Assembly: GCA_023425025.1 (NCBI GenBank) | Contig: JAFADG010000050.1 | Location: 56,294-120,293 of the forward strand | DNA length: 64,000 nt | Reading direction: 5' to 3' | DNA from: Bacillota bacterium | GTDB taxonomy: Bacteria > Bacillota > Clostridia > Christensenellales > Aristaeellaceae | Shown: piece by piece, positions 6,814 through 14,138 of the stretch | Layout: each line of letters begins with the position of its first letter | Numbering within the stretch: the first letter of the stretch is position 1 | Notes under the pieces: model-generated | The model's input: only the letters and a program-made list of their open reading frames with translations | Database searches by the model: none | Told to the model about the DNA's origin: nothing | Translations under genes and position numbers: made by a program

Positions 6814-7398
6814 TTAGGCAATTTTGATGCAAGCCAACTTTGCAGCGACATCCTCCGCGGCGCGTCGGGCCTTGGCGGTCAGTTTCTTTTGCCAGGCTTG
6901 ATTGTTGGGGGACCAGTGGAAACCTGCATCACTGACGATTTTTATCGCTTCTTTGCCTGGATAGTGAGGAAAAATAATCTGAGTGCGGGCAAGCACTTGG
7001 TTAAACACAACGCGGAAACCGTTGCCAAGGATGGGCAGGATGGCCGGCATTTGAGGTTCGGCCGGCGCTGGCTTGGAGGCGGGGATCATATCGACGGCGG
7101 CGGCCAATTGCTTAGGAGTGGGACGTTCAATGGGGGTATTCAGCAGGGTGAAAAGGTCGGATTCGGGGTCGTTGGCAATCTGGGCAGCCTTTTCCGCCTT
7201 GCGGGTTTGCCATGCTTCATACCAGGCGTTGTATGCCTCGGTGTATTGCTCGTGATCGACGGGCACCCGGATCTTCGCCTTGCTGCCATCCGTCATGGTC
7301 AAAAAGGCGGTGATGGTCTGCGAGTGGGGAGCCTTGGAGTATTGAGCGGCGACGGCCTGTCCGTCAATCAGGGCATATTCAGGGAAAAAGTTTGTCAT
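6814..7398 (-). CDS. Hypothetical mobile-element protein
   Basis: A 194-residue protein. ATG 7398 has AGGAGG 8 bases upstream. The N-terminal third is beta-rich (SQTITAFLTMTDGSKAKIRV), the middle is helical and charged, and the C-terminus reads GFHWSPNNQAWQKKLTAKAR. A W-SP-N-AWQR-LT-NA pattern like this is common at the end of replication- or transfer-associated proteins of phages and conjugative elements. The exact function is unknown. It opens the leftward series 7398-5032, which ends in the terminator at 4984-5019. Confidence 0.72.
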   Translation of the reverse strand: MTNFFPEYALIDGQAVAAQYSKAPHSQTITAFLTMTDGSKAKIRVPVDHEQYTEAYNAWYEAWQTRKAEKAAQIANDPESDLFTLLNTPIERPTPKQLAAAVDMIPASKPAPAEPQMPAILPILGNGFRVVFNQVLARTQIIFPHYPGKEAIKIVSDAGFHWSPNNQAWQKKLTAKARRAAEDVAAKLACIKIA

Positions 7399-8244
7399 GG
7401 TCAGCACCTCCTAAAAAATTTGGCCCCTTGGGTTTTTGGTGTGAGCTTCTTTCGATGGTGGAAGTGACTAGCTCCCTGTCGTGCTGTCGGATGGTGATGG
7501 CCAGATGATAGCATGACAAACGAGGTTGTGCCGGGATTGCTTCTGAAACTGAAAAAGTCCCCCCTACGGGGGGAAAAAATTATTTTGAGCCGCAACGCGC
7601 ATATACACGTGCGATGATGTATTACGTCGCGCACATTCTGATGGGTCTGGCCATCACTACCAGGGAAAGCCTGGCCGGCGATCAAGGCGCACAACGCCAG
7701 CACCACCGGGCAAGCAGCAGCGGCCGGCACGGTGGACAGCGATCATGGCAGCGACAGTGACAGTGATCAGCGCGCATCACGGCCAGCACCACCAGGGCAA
7801 GCAGCAGCGGCCGGTACGGTGGACAGCAACCAAGGCAGCGGCCTGGCAACTGTCAGGAACACGACGGCCGGCATTGCGGCGACATCACCTGACCACTACG
7901 CGCTCCAGGAAGCAATCCCAAAAGGATTGCCTTTATCGTGAAACGCACATCATGTACGCCCGCGCGCGAAAAAGGTACTGTGACGCGTAGCGAGCGACAT
8001 GCGGTGCTGCGAGCCCCGATATTTCCCTAGTTTTTGAAATTGAAAAAATGATTTCCTTCCGAAAAACGGAGTGTATGCTATATAGTGCTTATTATAAGAA
8101 AGGATTTATTTTAGGAGGAGAGAAAAGCCGGAAATTTTGGTTTAATCGAATTTCCGAATTTTTAAAACAAGAAAAAGTATATTTGTATTGACAAATCAGG
8201 AAAATGATGTCATCGTTATCATATATTACGTTAGGAGTGATATT
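7399..8244. other. 846-base region without a convincing gene
   Basis: The left part is GC-rich and holds a CCCCCC/GGGGGG hairpin (7559-7573) and a two-copy tandem repeat (7687-7840). The right part from about 8030 turns sharply AT-rich and leads into the next gene. Open frames here are short, lack ribosome sites and show no recognisable domains. A TTGACA hexamer at 8188-8193 has no well-spaced -10 partner. Confidence 0.6.
7687..7840. repeat. Two-copy tandem repeat, period 85
   Basis: Copy 1 (7687-7753) and copy 2 (7772-7840) share the order CCAGCACCACC, GGGCAAGCAGCAGCGGCCGG, ACGGTGGACAGC and GGCAGCG with few differences. The unit is separated by a spacer rich in CAGTGA. It is in non-coding DNA near the element end. 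Confidence 0.75.
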
Positions 8245-8814
8245 ATGCAAGGCTCTTCGTTTTCTATGATAATAGTACTACTTTTGGCTATATTTTCAAG
8301 TTATGTCTTTTTTCGTATTAATTTTGGTTCATCTAAATATGCAAGACCAATGTCTGGAAGCTTACTTCTCGTACTATCTGGCTTATCCGCACTAGGAGCG
8401 CTCTATCTATCTTTTACTACTGATAATGTAAATGTATACAACAATACATTACCAGATCTTTCGACCACAATAGCAAATGTTTCAGATGATTTAAAGAATA
8501 TATCATCTGAAATAAGCAGGATTCAGTATGAGTTAGAACAAAGAATACAATTTGTGGAGGGTCTTAATGAGGAAGCAAAAGACGCGGAAGCAATGATTGC
8601 TCTTTCAGAAGATCAGATTGCAGCGATACGTTCTGCGATTAATAAAACGCTCAACAAAAACGATGTAGCAAATTTTTGGACATCATTTGGAATGAACTTT
8701 TTATTTATGATATTAGGAATCATCGTTGGAAATATAGCTCAAAATTTTTTGGAAAAGCAAAAGAGAAAAATGAAGGTGCCTGAACTTGAAAAAAACATGG
8801 ACATCAAATATTAA
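8245..8814 (+). CDS. AT-rich membrane protein with coiled coil near the element end
   Basis: A 189-residue protein. Two hydrophobic segments lie at the N-terminus (about 6-25 and 37-55), a helical region of about 80 residues with coiled-coil character follows (LPDLSTTIANVSDDLKNISS onward), and a third hydrophobic segment lies at about 150-172 before a Lys-rich tail. I chose ATG 8245, which follows TTAGGAG by 7 bases, rather than upstream TTG 8188. The gene is strongly AT-rich compared with the chromosome to its right. It is the last gene before the attachment site, a common location for accessory or defence cargo. No family is recognised. Confidence 0.75.
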   Translation: MQGSSFSMIIVLLLAIFSSYVFFRINFGSSKYARPMSGSLLLVLSGLSALGALYLSFTTDNVNVYNNTLPDLSTTIANVSDDLKNISSEISRIQYELEQRIQFVEGLNEEAKDAEAMIALSEDQIAAIRSAINKTLNKNDVANFWTSFGMNFLFMILGIIVGNIAQNFLEKQKRKMKVPELEKNMDIKY

Positions 8815-9045
8815 CTGAAAAGATATTGAAATCCTCATGCTATTAGCTTGTTACGGAGCATAAAGTATGTGAACATGCTATAGTTCGTACCTTGGGAGCC
8901 ACCGGAGATAATACAACCTAAATAGAAGGTTGACTCAAAAATGACTCACAAATATTATTTCAGTAGAATATGGCGGTTCAAAAAAAGCGTTGTAAATAAA
9001 GGGTTTTCGGAAATTGAAGCAACTAAGGATAGACGGTTTTCATTT

Positions 9046-9104
9046 CTGGAAATCGTGTGTGGGCTTATACCCCACCTAGGGTTCAAATCCCTAACTCTCC
9101 GCCA
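9046..9104 (+). pseudogene. 3' fragment of tRNA-Ser(GGA): attachment-site scar
   Basis: The fragment begins in the anticodon loop (CTGGAAA, 9046-9052, anticodon GGA). It continues through the 3' anticodon strand TCGTG, a long variable arm (GTGGG paired with CCCAC), a T arm (TAGGG, TTCAAAT, CCCTA), the acceptor strand ACTCTCC, discriminator G and CCA (9102-9104). The long variable arm and G73 identify tRNA-Ser. The matching 5' half (GGAGAGT) is not upstream; the preceding bases belong to the element. This is what remains after an element integrated into the tRNA gene. Confidence 0.85.
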
Positions 9105-9114
9105 GAGAACGCGG

Positions 9115-9138
9115 AACCCCTTGAGAAATCAAGGGGTT
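9115..9138 (+). terminator. Terminator of the original tRNA-Ser gene
   Basis: AACCCCTTGA (9115-9124) pairs with TCAAGGGGTT (9129-9138) around a GAAA loop and runs into TTTT. It stands 10 bases beyond the CCA end and is likely the native terminator left behind after integration. Confidence 0.85.
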
Positions 9139-9254
9139 TTGTCTTATGTCGATATCTGGTCAGTTATGAAATATGTGGCGCTTGGGGCTGTTTCGGTTTT
9201 TTGGACGAATCCATCAACTATGAGTATTGAGCCTTTCGAATTTCGGGGCTTGCT

Positions 9255-9758
9255 CTAATACCGAAACTCCATTCCAAGCAGATGGACCGGCTTGTCGCGC
9301 TTTTGCGCATACAACTCCTTGCGCAGTGTGATGATGCTCAGATCCAGATAGCCCAGCTTGTGGTAAAGCCTCAGTGCATCGGCATTTCTGGGCACAACAT
9401 CGATACATACCGCTTCATAGCCCGGCGTATCTTGCACGATGCGCTCGGCTTCATGGATTGCTCGAGAGGCGATGCCCCTGCCTCTCCATTCTTCATCGAC
9501 ATAGATATCTTCAATCCAGGCGACGATATCCCCGCGAAACTTGAGCCGCAAAAAACCCACATCCAATTCGTCTTCCACAATGACAAACAGGCGGTTCGGT
9601 TCTTTTGCCCATTCATCAAGCGTCTCCCTGTTTTCTTTTGCAATCCTCTCGGCATCGACATCCGCCGAAAAAAGGGAGAGATGAAATCCGAAAAATTGGC
9701 ATATGCGGCTGAGCGTTCGATCTCCATGGATTGCCTGATACGGAATGAGCTGGGTCAT
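9255..9758 (-). CDS. GNAT family N-acetyltransferase
   Basis: A 167-residue protein with the GNAT core: VGFLRLKFRGDIVAWIEDIY (beta 3-4), then VDEEWRGRGIASRAIHEAE, where R-G-R-G-I-A is the acetyl-CoA pyrophosphate loop, then VPRNADALRLYHKLGY, the C-terminal N-A-A-x-x-L-Y-x-K-x-G-F motif. ATG 9758 is preceded by AGGAGT; longer upstream frames have no ribosome site. It transfers an acetyl group from acetyl-CoA to an amine; the substrate cannot be told. It stands alone between the element scar and a divergent protease gene. Confidence 0.88.
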   Translation of the reverse strand: MTQLIPYQAIHGDRTLSRICQFFGFHLSLFSADVDAERIAKENRETLDEWAKEPNRLFVIVEDELDVGFLRLKFRGDIVAWIEDIYVDEEWRGRGIASRAIHEAERIVQDTPGYEAVCIDVVPRNADALRLYHKLGYLDLSIITLRKELYAQKRDKPVHLLGMEFRY

Positions 9759-9876
9759 AGAATCAACTCCTGTAAACATATGTAAATCATTATAACGCAT
9801 CAGCGGGATTTGCACAATGCAAATTCTCTCGTTCCTCCTGTATACGCGCTGGGCAGCATCCATAAGCATCGCATAC

Positions 9877-9906
9877 TTGCGCAGGCCGCTTATGATGGGG
9901 TATAAT
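9877..9906 (+). promoter_or_regulatory. Sigma-A promoter for the site-2 protease gene
   Basis: TTGCGC at 9877-9882 and TATAAT at 9901-9906 are 18 bases apart, about 50 bases before the TTG start. It probably serves the following scpA and scpB genes as well. Confidence 0.65.
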
Positions 9907-9955
9907 GGAACATACGGCGCAAATGCGCCATCAACGCATGAAATGAGGGCTGAAC

Positions 9956-10657
9956 TTGTTTCTTCCTATCCAATATCTGCTCAGTCAGCTGCAATCCATG
10001 GCACAGGATTTTTCACGCGATCCTGTCGCCTTTTTGATAACGAACGTGCTGCGGGCGGCTGCCGTATTGATGGCCATCACCTTTCATGAGGTTGCCCATG
10101 GATACGTAGCTTTCCGCTGCGGCGATCCCACCGCGAAGATGCTCGGCCGGCTTTCCTTAAACCCGCTGAAACATTTGGATGTACTGGGGACGCTCTCCCT
10201 GTTTTTCCTGGGGTTCGGCTGGGCAAAGCCCGTGCCTGTGAATCCAAGGAATTTCAGCAACTACCGGCGCGATGATTTTCTCGTTTCGGTTGCCGGCGTT
10301 GTAACCAACCTCACTCTGTTTATCATCGCGACAGCATTCACCGTTGGGTTGTACAGGCATGTAAACTCCGATTTCCTGTACTATGTTCTTTTGTTCTTCA
10401 GCATGTTTGCCAGCATCAATCTGGGCTTGGGCGTGTTCAATTTGCTGCCCATACCGCCGCTGGACGGCTTTCATGTTTTGAACGATACGCTGCTGGGCGG
10501 GCGGCTGAGGCTGACTCCCCAGTTGTTCCAGATATCGCATATCATATTGCTTGTTCTCATGTTTTCCGGTGCGTTTAGCCAAATATTGTCGACGGTCATG
10601 TCGGCCATACAAAGCGGTGTTGTAAATATGTTCATGCGCTTAACCGGCGCGGCGTGA
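9956..10657 (+). CDS. Site-2 protease family protein (peptidase M50)
   Basis: A 233-residue intramembrane metalloprotease. The zinc motif HEVAHGYVA lies in the first core helix (about residue 44) and the third zinc ligand in NLLPIPPLDGFHVL (about residue 163). Four to five hydrophobic segments surround these motifs. The start is TTG 9956 with GAGGG 6 bases upstream; no better-placed ATG exists. In Firmicutes this short M50 type regularly sits directly before scpA and scpB, as here, with a 9-base gap. The physiological substrate is unknown. Confidence 0.9.
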   Translation: MFLPIQYLLSQLQSMAQDFSRDPVAFLITNVLRAAAVLMAITFHEVAHGYVAFRCGDPTAKMLGRLSLNPLKHLDVLGTLSLFFLGFGWAKPVPVNPRNFSNYRRDDFLVSVAGVVTNLTLFIIATAFTVGLYRHVNSDFLYYVLLFFSMFASINLGLGVFNLLPIPPLDGFHVLNDTLLGGRLRLTPQLFQISHIILLVLMFSGAFSQILSTVMSAIQSGVVNMFMRLTGAA

Positions 10658-10666
10658 GGATGAGCC

Positions 10667-11404
10667 ATGCCGCAGCTTATACACCTAAAGCAGTTTGAAG
10701 GCCCGCTGGACCTTTTGCTCCACTTGATCAGCAAGGCCAAGGTGGACATCCGCGACATCTTTGTGTCGGAGATCACCGAGCAGTACATCGCCTCCGTCAG
10801 CGGCGCGGCGGACATCGATATGGATGACGCCAGCGAATTTCTGGCCATGGCCGCTACGCTGCTGGAGATCAAGAGCCGGGCGCTGCTGCCCAAGCCGCCT
10901 TCTTTGGAGGAGGAGGAAGACCCGGAGCAGGCGCTGATCCGCCGCCTGGAGGAATACAAGCGCTACAAGGAATCGGCAGAAAACCTGCAGGCCTTTGAAA
11001 AGGCCGCCGCGGCCATGTATGAAAAGCTGCCGGAGGAATATCCGCTGCCCCCGCCGTCCTTTGAGCTGACGGGGCTTACCCTGGACGGGCTGATTGAGGC
11101 GCTGTCCCGGGTGCTTGCAAGAAAGCCGGAGGAGCCGGAGGAAGCGGTGTTCATCAACCGGGAGATACGCCGCGATTCTTTTACCATTGAAGCCTGCATG
11201 AACCATATCCTCAAACGCCTGCGCAAAGGGCCCATGGCGTTTGAGGCGCTTTTCACAGACGCGCCCAGCCGGGAAGAGGTGGTCACCCTTTTCCTTGCGC
11301 TGCTGGAGATATTGCGTTTAAACCGCGCTCATGTGGAGCAAAGCGGAACATTCGGGGAGATCACCCTGCATCCGGGGAGGAGAAAGGACATTGCAGCCCA
11401 ATGA
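10667..11404 (+). CDS. scpA: Segregation and condensation protein A
   Basis: A 245-residue kleisin subunit of the SMC-ScpAB condensin complex, which compacts and segregates the chromosome. The N-terminus LKQFEGPLDLLLHLISKAKV with IDIRDIFVSEITEQY-like sequence is diagnostic. A glutamate-rich middle (PPSLEEEEDPEQALIRRLEE) and a winged-helix C-terminus that binds the SMC head follow. It overlaps scpB by 14 bases, so the pair is translationally coupled. Length matches the family. Confidence 0.96.
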   Translation: MPQLIHLKQFEGPLDLLLHLISKAKVDIRDIFVSEITEQYIASVSGAADIDMDDASEFLAMAATLLEIKSRALLPKPPSLEEEEDPEQALIRRLEEYKRYKESAENLQAFEKAAAAMYEKLPEEYPLPPPSFELTGLTLDGLIEALSRVLARKPEEPEEAVFINREIRRDSFTIEACMNHILKRLRKGPMAFEALFTDAPSREEVVTLFLALLEILRLNRAHVEQSGTFGEITLHPGRRKDIAAQ

Positions 11405-11930
11405 GTGGATGGCCGTCATCGAGGCCATTTTGTTTGTCGCCGGCGAGCCGGTACTGCTTTCGGATATACAAAAGGCGCTGGACATCAGCCCCATAGAACT
11501 GAACTCCGCGGTCAATGCCCTGGAAAGCGACTATAATTTCCACCGCCGGGGCATCTGTCTGAAAAGGTTTGGCGAGCATATCCAGCTGGCCACCCGGGCG
11601 GAGTACGCGCCCTTTGTGGAGAAGCTGCTGCAGCCGGTGCAAAGGCAATCCCTTTCCCAGGCCGCCATGGAAACCCTGGCCGTGGTGGCCTACCGGCAGC
11701 CCGTCACCAAGGCGGAGGTGGAAGCCATCCGGGGCGTAAAGTGCGATTACTCCGTTCAATCGCTGGTGCACAAGGGTTTGATTGTAGAGGTGGGCAGAAA
11801 GGAAGCGCTGGGCCGGCCCATACTGTACGGCACGACGGACGCGTTTTTGAGCCACTTTGGCATCTGTTCCCTTGCCGATTTGCCCCGGATCGCGCAAAGA
11901 CAGCCGGAAGAGGAGCCGCTGGTTCCCTGA
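11391..11930 (+). CDS. scpB: Segregation and condensation protein B
   Basis: A 179-residue partner of ScpA with two winged helices. WMAVIEAILFVAGEPVLLSD is the N-terminal signature and VVAYRQPVTKAEVEAIRGVK the second. I chose TTG 11391, preceded by GGGGAGGAGAAAGGA; the longer frame upstream lies inside scpA and has no family sequence. ScpB dimers stabilise the ScpA-SMC assembly. A terminator follows at 11989. Confidence 0.96.
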   Translation: MQPNEWMAVIEAILFVAGEPVLLSDIQKALDISPIELNSAVNALESDYNFHRRGICLKRFGEHIQLATRAEYAPFVEKLLQPVQRQSLSQAAMETLAVVAYRQPVTKAEVEAIRGVKCDYSVQSLVHKGLIVEVGRKEALGRPILYGTTDAFLSHFGICSLADLPRIAQRQPEEEPLVP

Positions 11931-11988
11931 TGCAAGAAACGCGTATGAATTGTGCATAATTGCTGATATTTTCACTTTGACAAGAAGG

Positions 11989-12017
11989 GATTCTCTGTTT
12001 TGCGGAGAATCTTTTTT
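11989..12017 (+). terminator. Terminator after scpB
   Basis: GATTCTC (11989-11995) pairs with GAGAATC (12005-12011) and is followed by six T residues. Confidence 0.85.
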
Positions 12018-12125
12018 CTATTGGTTAATTATAGAAATGGCCTCATATAATAACGCAGTATACATTTGTGTCAGAAGCAGGGCATATGCCTGCAGATAAA
12101 ATAATTGCATAAGGGGTGGTATCTG

Positions 12126-13676
12126 GTGAAGAAGTCCCACGTGGCGTTGTTGGCAGTTGTATTGGTCCTTGCCATTGCGGTAGGCGCCTTGATCGGCGAT
12201 CGCAATCAAACGATTAAGACAAGAGACGATTTGAAAGCGCAAACCGTGCAGCTGCAAGACAAGGTAGCCGATCTGACTGCGGAACTGGAAGCGGCAAAAG
12301 CTGCCAATGAAGCGGCTGCAAGCGATAAAACCCAGGCAGACGAGAAGCTTGCGACTGCCGAAGCAAACCTCAAAACCGCCCTTGATGAAAAAGCCGCCGC
12401 GGAAGCTGCAAAGAATACGGCGGAAGCCGCTTTAATGACGGCGCAGGATGAAAAGGCCGCCGCGGATACCGCCCTGAAGACGGCGCAGGACGAAAAGGCT
12501 GCGGCGGATGCTGCTGCCCAAACCGCGGCCAATGATCTGCTGGCTGCCCAAACCGCCCAGGCGGCGGCCGAACAGCAGGCAAAGGATTCCGCTGCCGCAA
12601 GCCAGACGGCGGTGTCTGACAAGCAAGCGGCGGAAGCTGCCCTCAAGACGGCGCAGGATGAACTTGCCGCCGCCAAGGCGGAGGCGGAGACCGCCCAAAA
12701 CGATCTGAAGAAAGCGAAGACGGACGCGGACACCGCAAAGAGCGGGCTGGCCAAAGTAAAGGCCGACGTGAATGCCGCCACGAAGGATTTGGAAGTTGCG
12801 CGCAATGCCGCCGACGCTGCCCTGAAGGAAAAAGAGCAGGCCGTAAAGGATAAGGAAGCGGCGGAAAAAGCGCTGGCCGACGCCAATCAGGCAGCGGCGG
12901 ACGCGGCTGCCAAAGCCAAGGAGGAGCTTACTGCCCTGCAAAGCAAACTGGCGGATACCGAGAAAAAGCTGGCGGACACCGAGGGTCAGTTGACAGATGC
13001 CGCGAATCAGTTGACGGCTGCCCAGCAGGCCGCCACTACCGGCACCCAGCAGGCCGGTGACGATACCCAGGCGCTGACCCAGGAGCTTGACAAAGCCAAG
13101 GCAGATTTGAAGGATGCGCAGGAAAAGATTGCCGCGTTTGAAAAAGAACTGACGGATGCCAAAGCGGCGGCGGAGCAGGCTGTAGGCGATAAGGCCGCCG
13201 CGGAACAGGCCGCCACGGAAGCCAACGATAAGGCAGCTGCGGCAGAGAAAGCCGCCGCGGAAGCCAACGATAAAGCGGCTGCAGCCGAGAAAGCCGCTTC
13301 GGAAGCTGACGACAAGGCCGCCGCTGCGCAAAAGGCGCTGGAAGATGCTGTTGCCAACAAGACGGTATCCCTGGCGGACGTGCTGAAAGTGATCACCGAC
13401 GGCGGATACAAGGCATACACCATCACCAAGCAGGGCAGCGCGGAGCCGGTGGATGTGACGGTCGTCATTGATGCAAGCGGCGCCATCCAGGCCCTTTCCA
13501 TCAGCGGCAAGGATGTTGCCGAATCGGCGGACAAGGATGCTTTCATTGCCCAGTTCATTGGGAAATCCGGCACGGTCGCGCTGGGCGAGGGCATCGCGGA
13601 ACTGAACGGCGATACCGTCACCTCCGCCGCCGTGGTGGAAGCGCTGAACGAAGCGCTGGCGCTGTTTGCCAAGTAA
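12126..13676 (+). CDS. Membrane-anchored Ala-rich coiled-coil protein with FMN_bind-like C-terminal domain
   Basis: A 516-residue protein. GTG 12126 has AAGGGGTGG 6 bases upstream. One hydrophobic helix (about 6-24) is followed by a rod of about 380 residues built from Ala/Lys/Glu/Asp heptads with near-repeats such as ALKTAQDEKAAADAA and EANDKAAAAEKAA. The last 100 residues form a separate globular domain: VDVTVVIDASGAIQALSISG, FIAQFIGKSG, then ELNGDTVTSAAVVEALNEAL. The strand pattern and the closing G-x-T-V-T-S-x-x-V-V motif resemble FMN_bind domains, but the usual S/T-G-A-T site reads NGDT. It may span the wall with a domain held away from the membrane. Function unknown. Confidence 0.8.
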   Translation: MKKSHVALLAVVLVLAIAVGALIGDRNQTIKTRDDLKAQTVQLQDKVADLTAELEAAKAANEAAASDKTQADEKLATAEANLKTALDEKAAAEAAKNTAEAALMTAQDEKAAADTALKTAQDEKAAADAAAQTAANDLLAAQTAQAAAEQQAKDSAAASQTAVSDKQAAEAALKTAQDELAAAKAEAETAQNDLKKAKTDADTAKSGLAKVKADVNAATKDLEVARNAADAALKEKEQAVKDKEAAEKALADANQAAADAAAKAKEELTALQSKLADTEKKLADTEGQLTDAANQLTAAQQAATTGTQQAGDDTQALTQELDKAKADLKDAQEKIAAFEKELTDAKAAAEQAVGDKAAAEQAATEANDKAAAAEKAAAEANDKAAAAEKAASEADDKAAAAQKALEDAVANKTVSLADVLKVITDGGYKAYTITKQGSAEPVDVTVVIDASGAIQALSISGKDVAESADKDAFIAQFIGKSGTVALGEGIAELNGDTVTSAAVVEALNEALALFAK

Positions 13677-13711
13677 GCCTGTATCGCAAAACGGATGGTA
13701 CATAAAAAAGG

Positions 13712-13743
13712 CGGGAGATCGCAAGCGCGATTTCCCGTTTTTT
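13712..13743 (+). terminator. Terminator after the coiled-coil protein gene
   Basis: CGGGAGATCGC (13712-13722) pairs with GCGATTTCCCG (13727-13737), with one G:U pair and an AAGC loop, and is followed by six T residues. Confidence 0.9.
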
Positions 13744-13856
13744 GTCGTGCCTTTTTGGGTCAAGCCTCCTCTAAATCGGATCGCAGCAAGTATGCAGAAA
13801 ACTCCCTCAAGTAAATATTGATTAAGCAGCGCCCCGGTTGGCTTGGCTTGTTACGC

Positions 13857-13986
13857 GCGGGCGATTGATAATCGCCCCTACGCTGCTATGTGTTTGTTGG
13901 CCTCTTTGCCGAAGCGAGCACAACCTGGAAGAAAGCCAATTTATACCTTACTATCGTAGGGGCTATTGTCAATCGCCCGCCAAGCC
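13857..13986. repeat. Palindromic repeat element with inverted ends (REP/MITE-like)
   Basis: The left arm 13857-13882 (GCGGGCGATTGATAATCGCC then CCTACG) and the right arm from 13955 (CGTAGGGGCTATTGTCAATC then GCCCGC) are inverted copies matching at 24 of 26 positions. Each arm also contains its own small palindrome, GGGCGATT-N-AATCGCCC. About 70 unrelated bases lie between. The layout suggests a dispersed non-coding repeat; other copies would need a genome search. Confidence 0.7.
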
Positions 13987-14138
13987 GCATATGTTTCATG
14001 CCGTTCAGGGGCGTACTGTGCCGCCGTTTATTCAGTGTTTACCCAACAAGGAAGGCTTGGGTACACTTTTTTTCAGTGAGGCGATGCATGGCGGCATAAA
14101 TATCTGCCATGTAAACGGCCTGCGGTAAAGATACTGTA

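Larger units (their letters stand above)
1..9104. mobile_element. Right end of an integrated prophage-like element (left end outside the window)
   Basis: The stretch combines phage lysis genes (lysin SH3 domain, holin), an SOS-type Y-family polymerase, an LPD29-type protein, a holin-like toxin and AT-rich orphan membrane proteins. It stops at a 3' half of a tRNA-Ser gene (9046-9104) that lacks its 5' half and is followed directly by a terminator. Elements that use the 3' part of a tRNA as target leave exactly this scar at the end away from the restored tRNA. No integrase is in the window, so it should lie at the left end together with the intact tRNA. Whether this is one prophage or a prophage plus accessory island cannot be decided here. 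Confidence 0.7.
8815..9254. other. Element-chromosome junction region without coding genes
   Basis: Bases 8815-9045 are AT-rich element DNA with no gene. The tRNA-Ser scar and its terminator follow, then about 115 bases of chromosomal DNA before the convergent acetyltransferase gene. A short open frame crossing the tRNA scar is not credible. Confidence 0.6.
13677..14138. other. 462-base intergenic region with a terminator and a palindromic repeat
   Basis: Apart from the terminator at 13712 and the inverted-repeat element at 13857-13986 I see no gene. Short open frames across the repeat are artefacts of its GC content. The region ends at the stop of the convergent GH127 gene. Confidence 0.6.

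Noticed and set aside
7401..7730. 109-residue minus-strand frame upstream of the element gene series
   Set aside because: No ribosome site, no domain, and it covers the CCCCCC/GGGGGG hairpin and a repeat unit.
8188..8216. Promoter built on TTGACA at 8188
   Set aside because: No acceptable -10 hexamer lies 16-19 bases downstream.
9046..9104. tmRNA or other small RNA 3' end
   Set aside because: A GGA anticodon loop, class II variable arm and G-CCA end fit tRNA-Ser; no tag-peptide or pseudoknot region is present.
12432..13763. 443-residue minus-strand open frame across the coiled-coil gene
   Set aside because: It mirrors the biased Ala codons of the plus-strand gene, is Arg/Gly-rich and has no ribosome site or domain.
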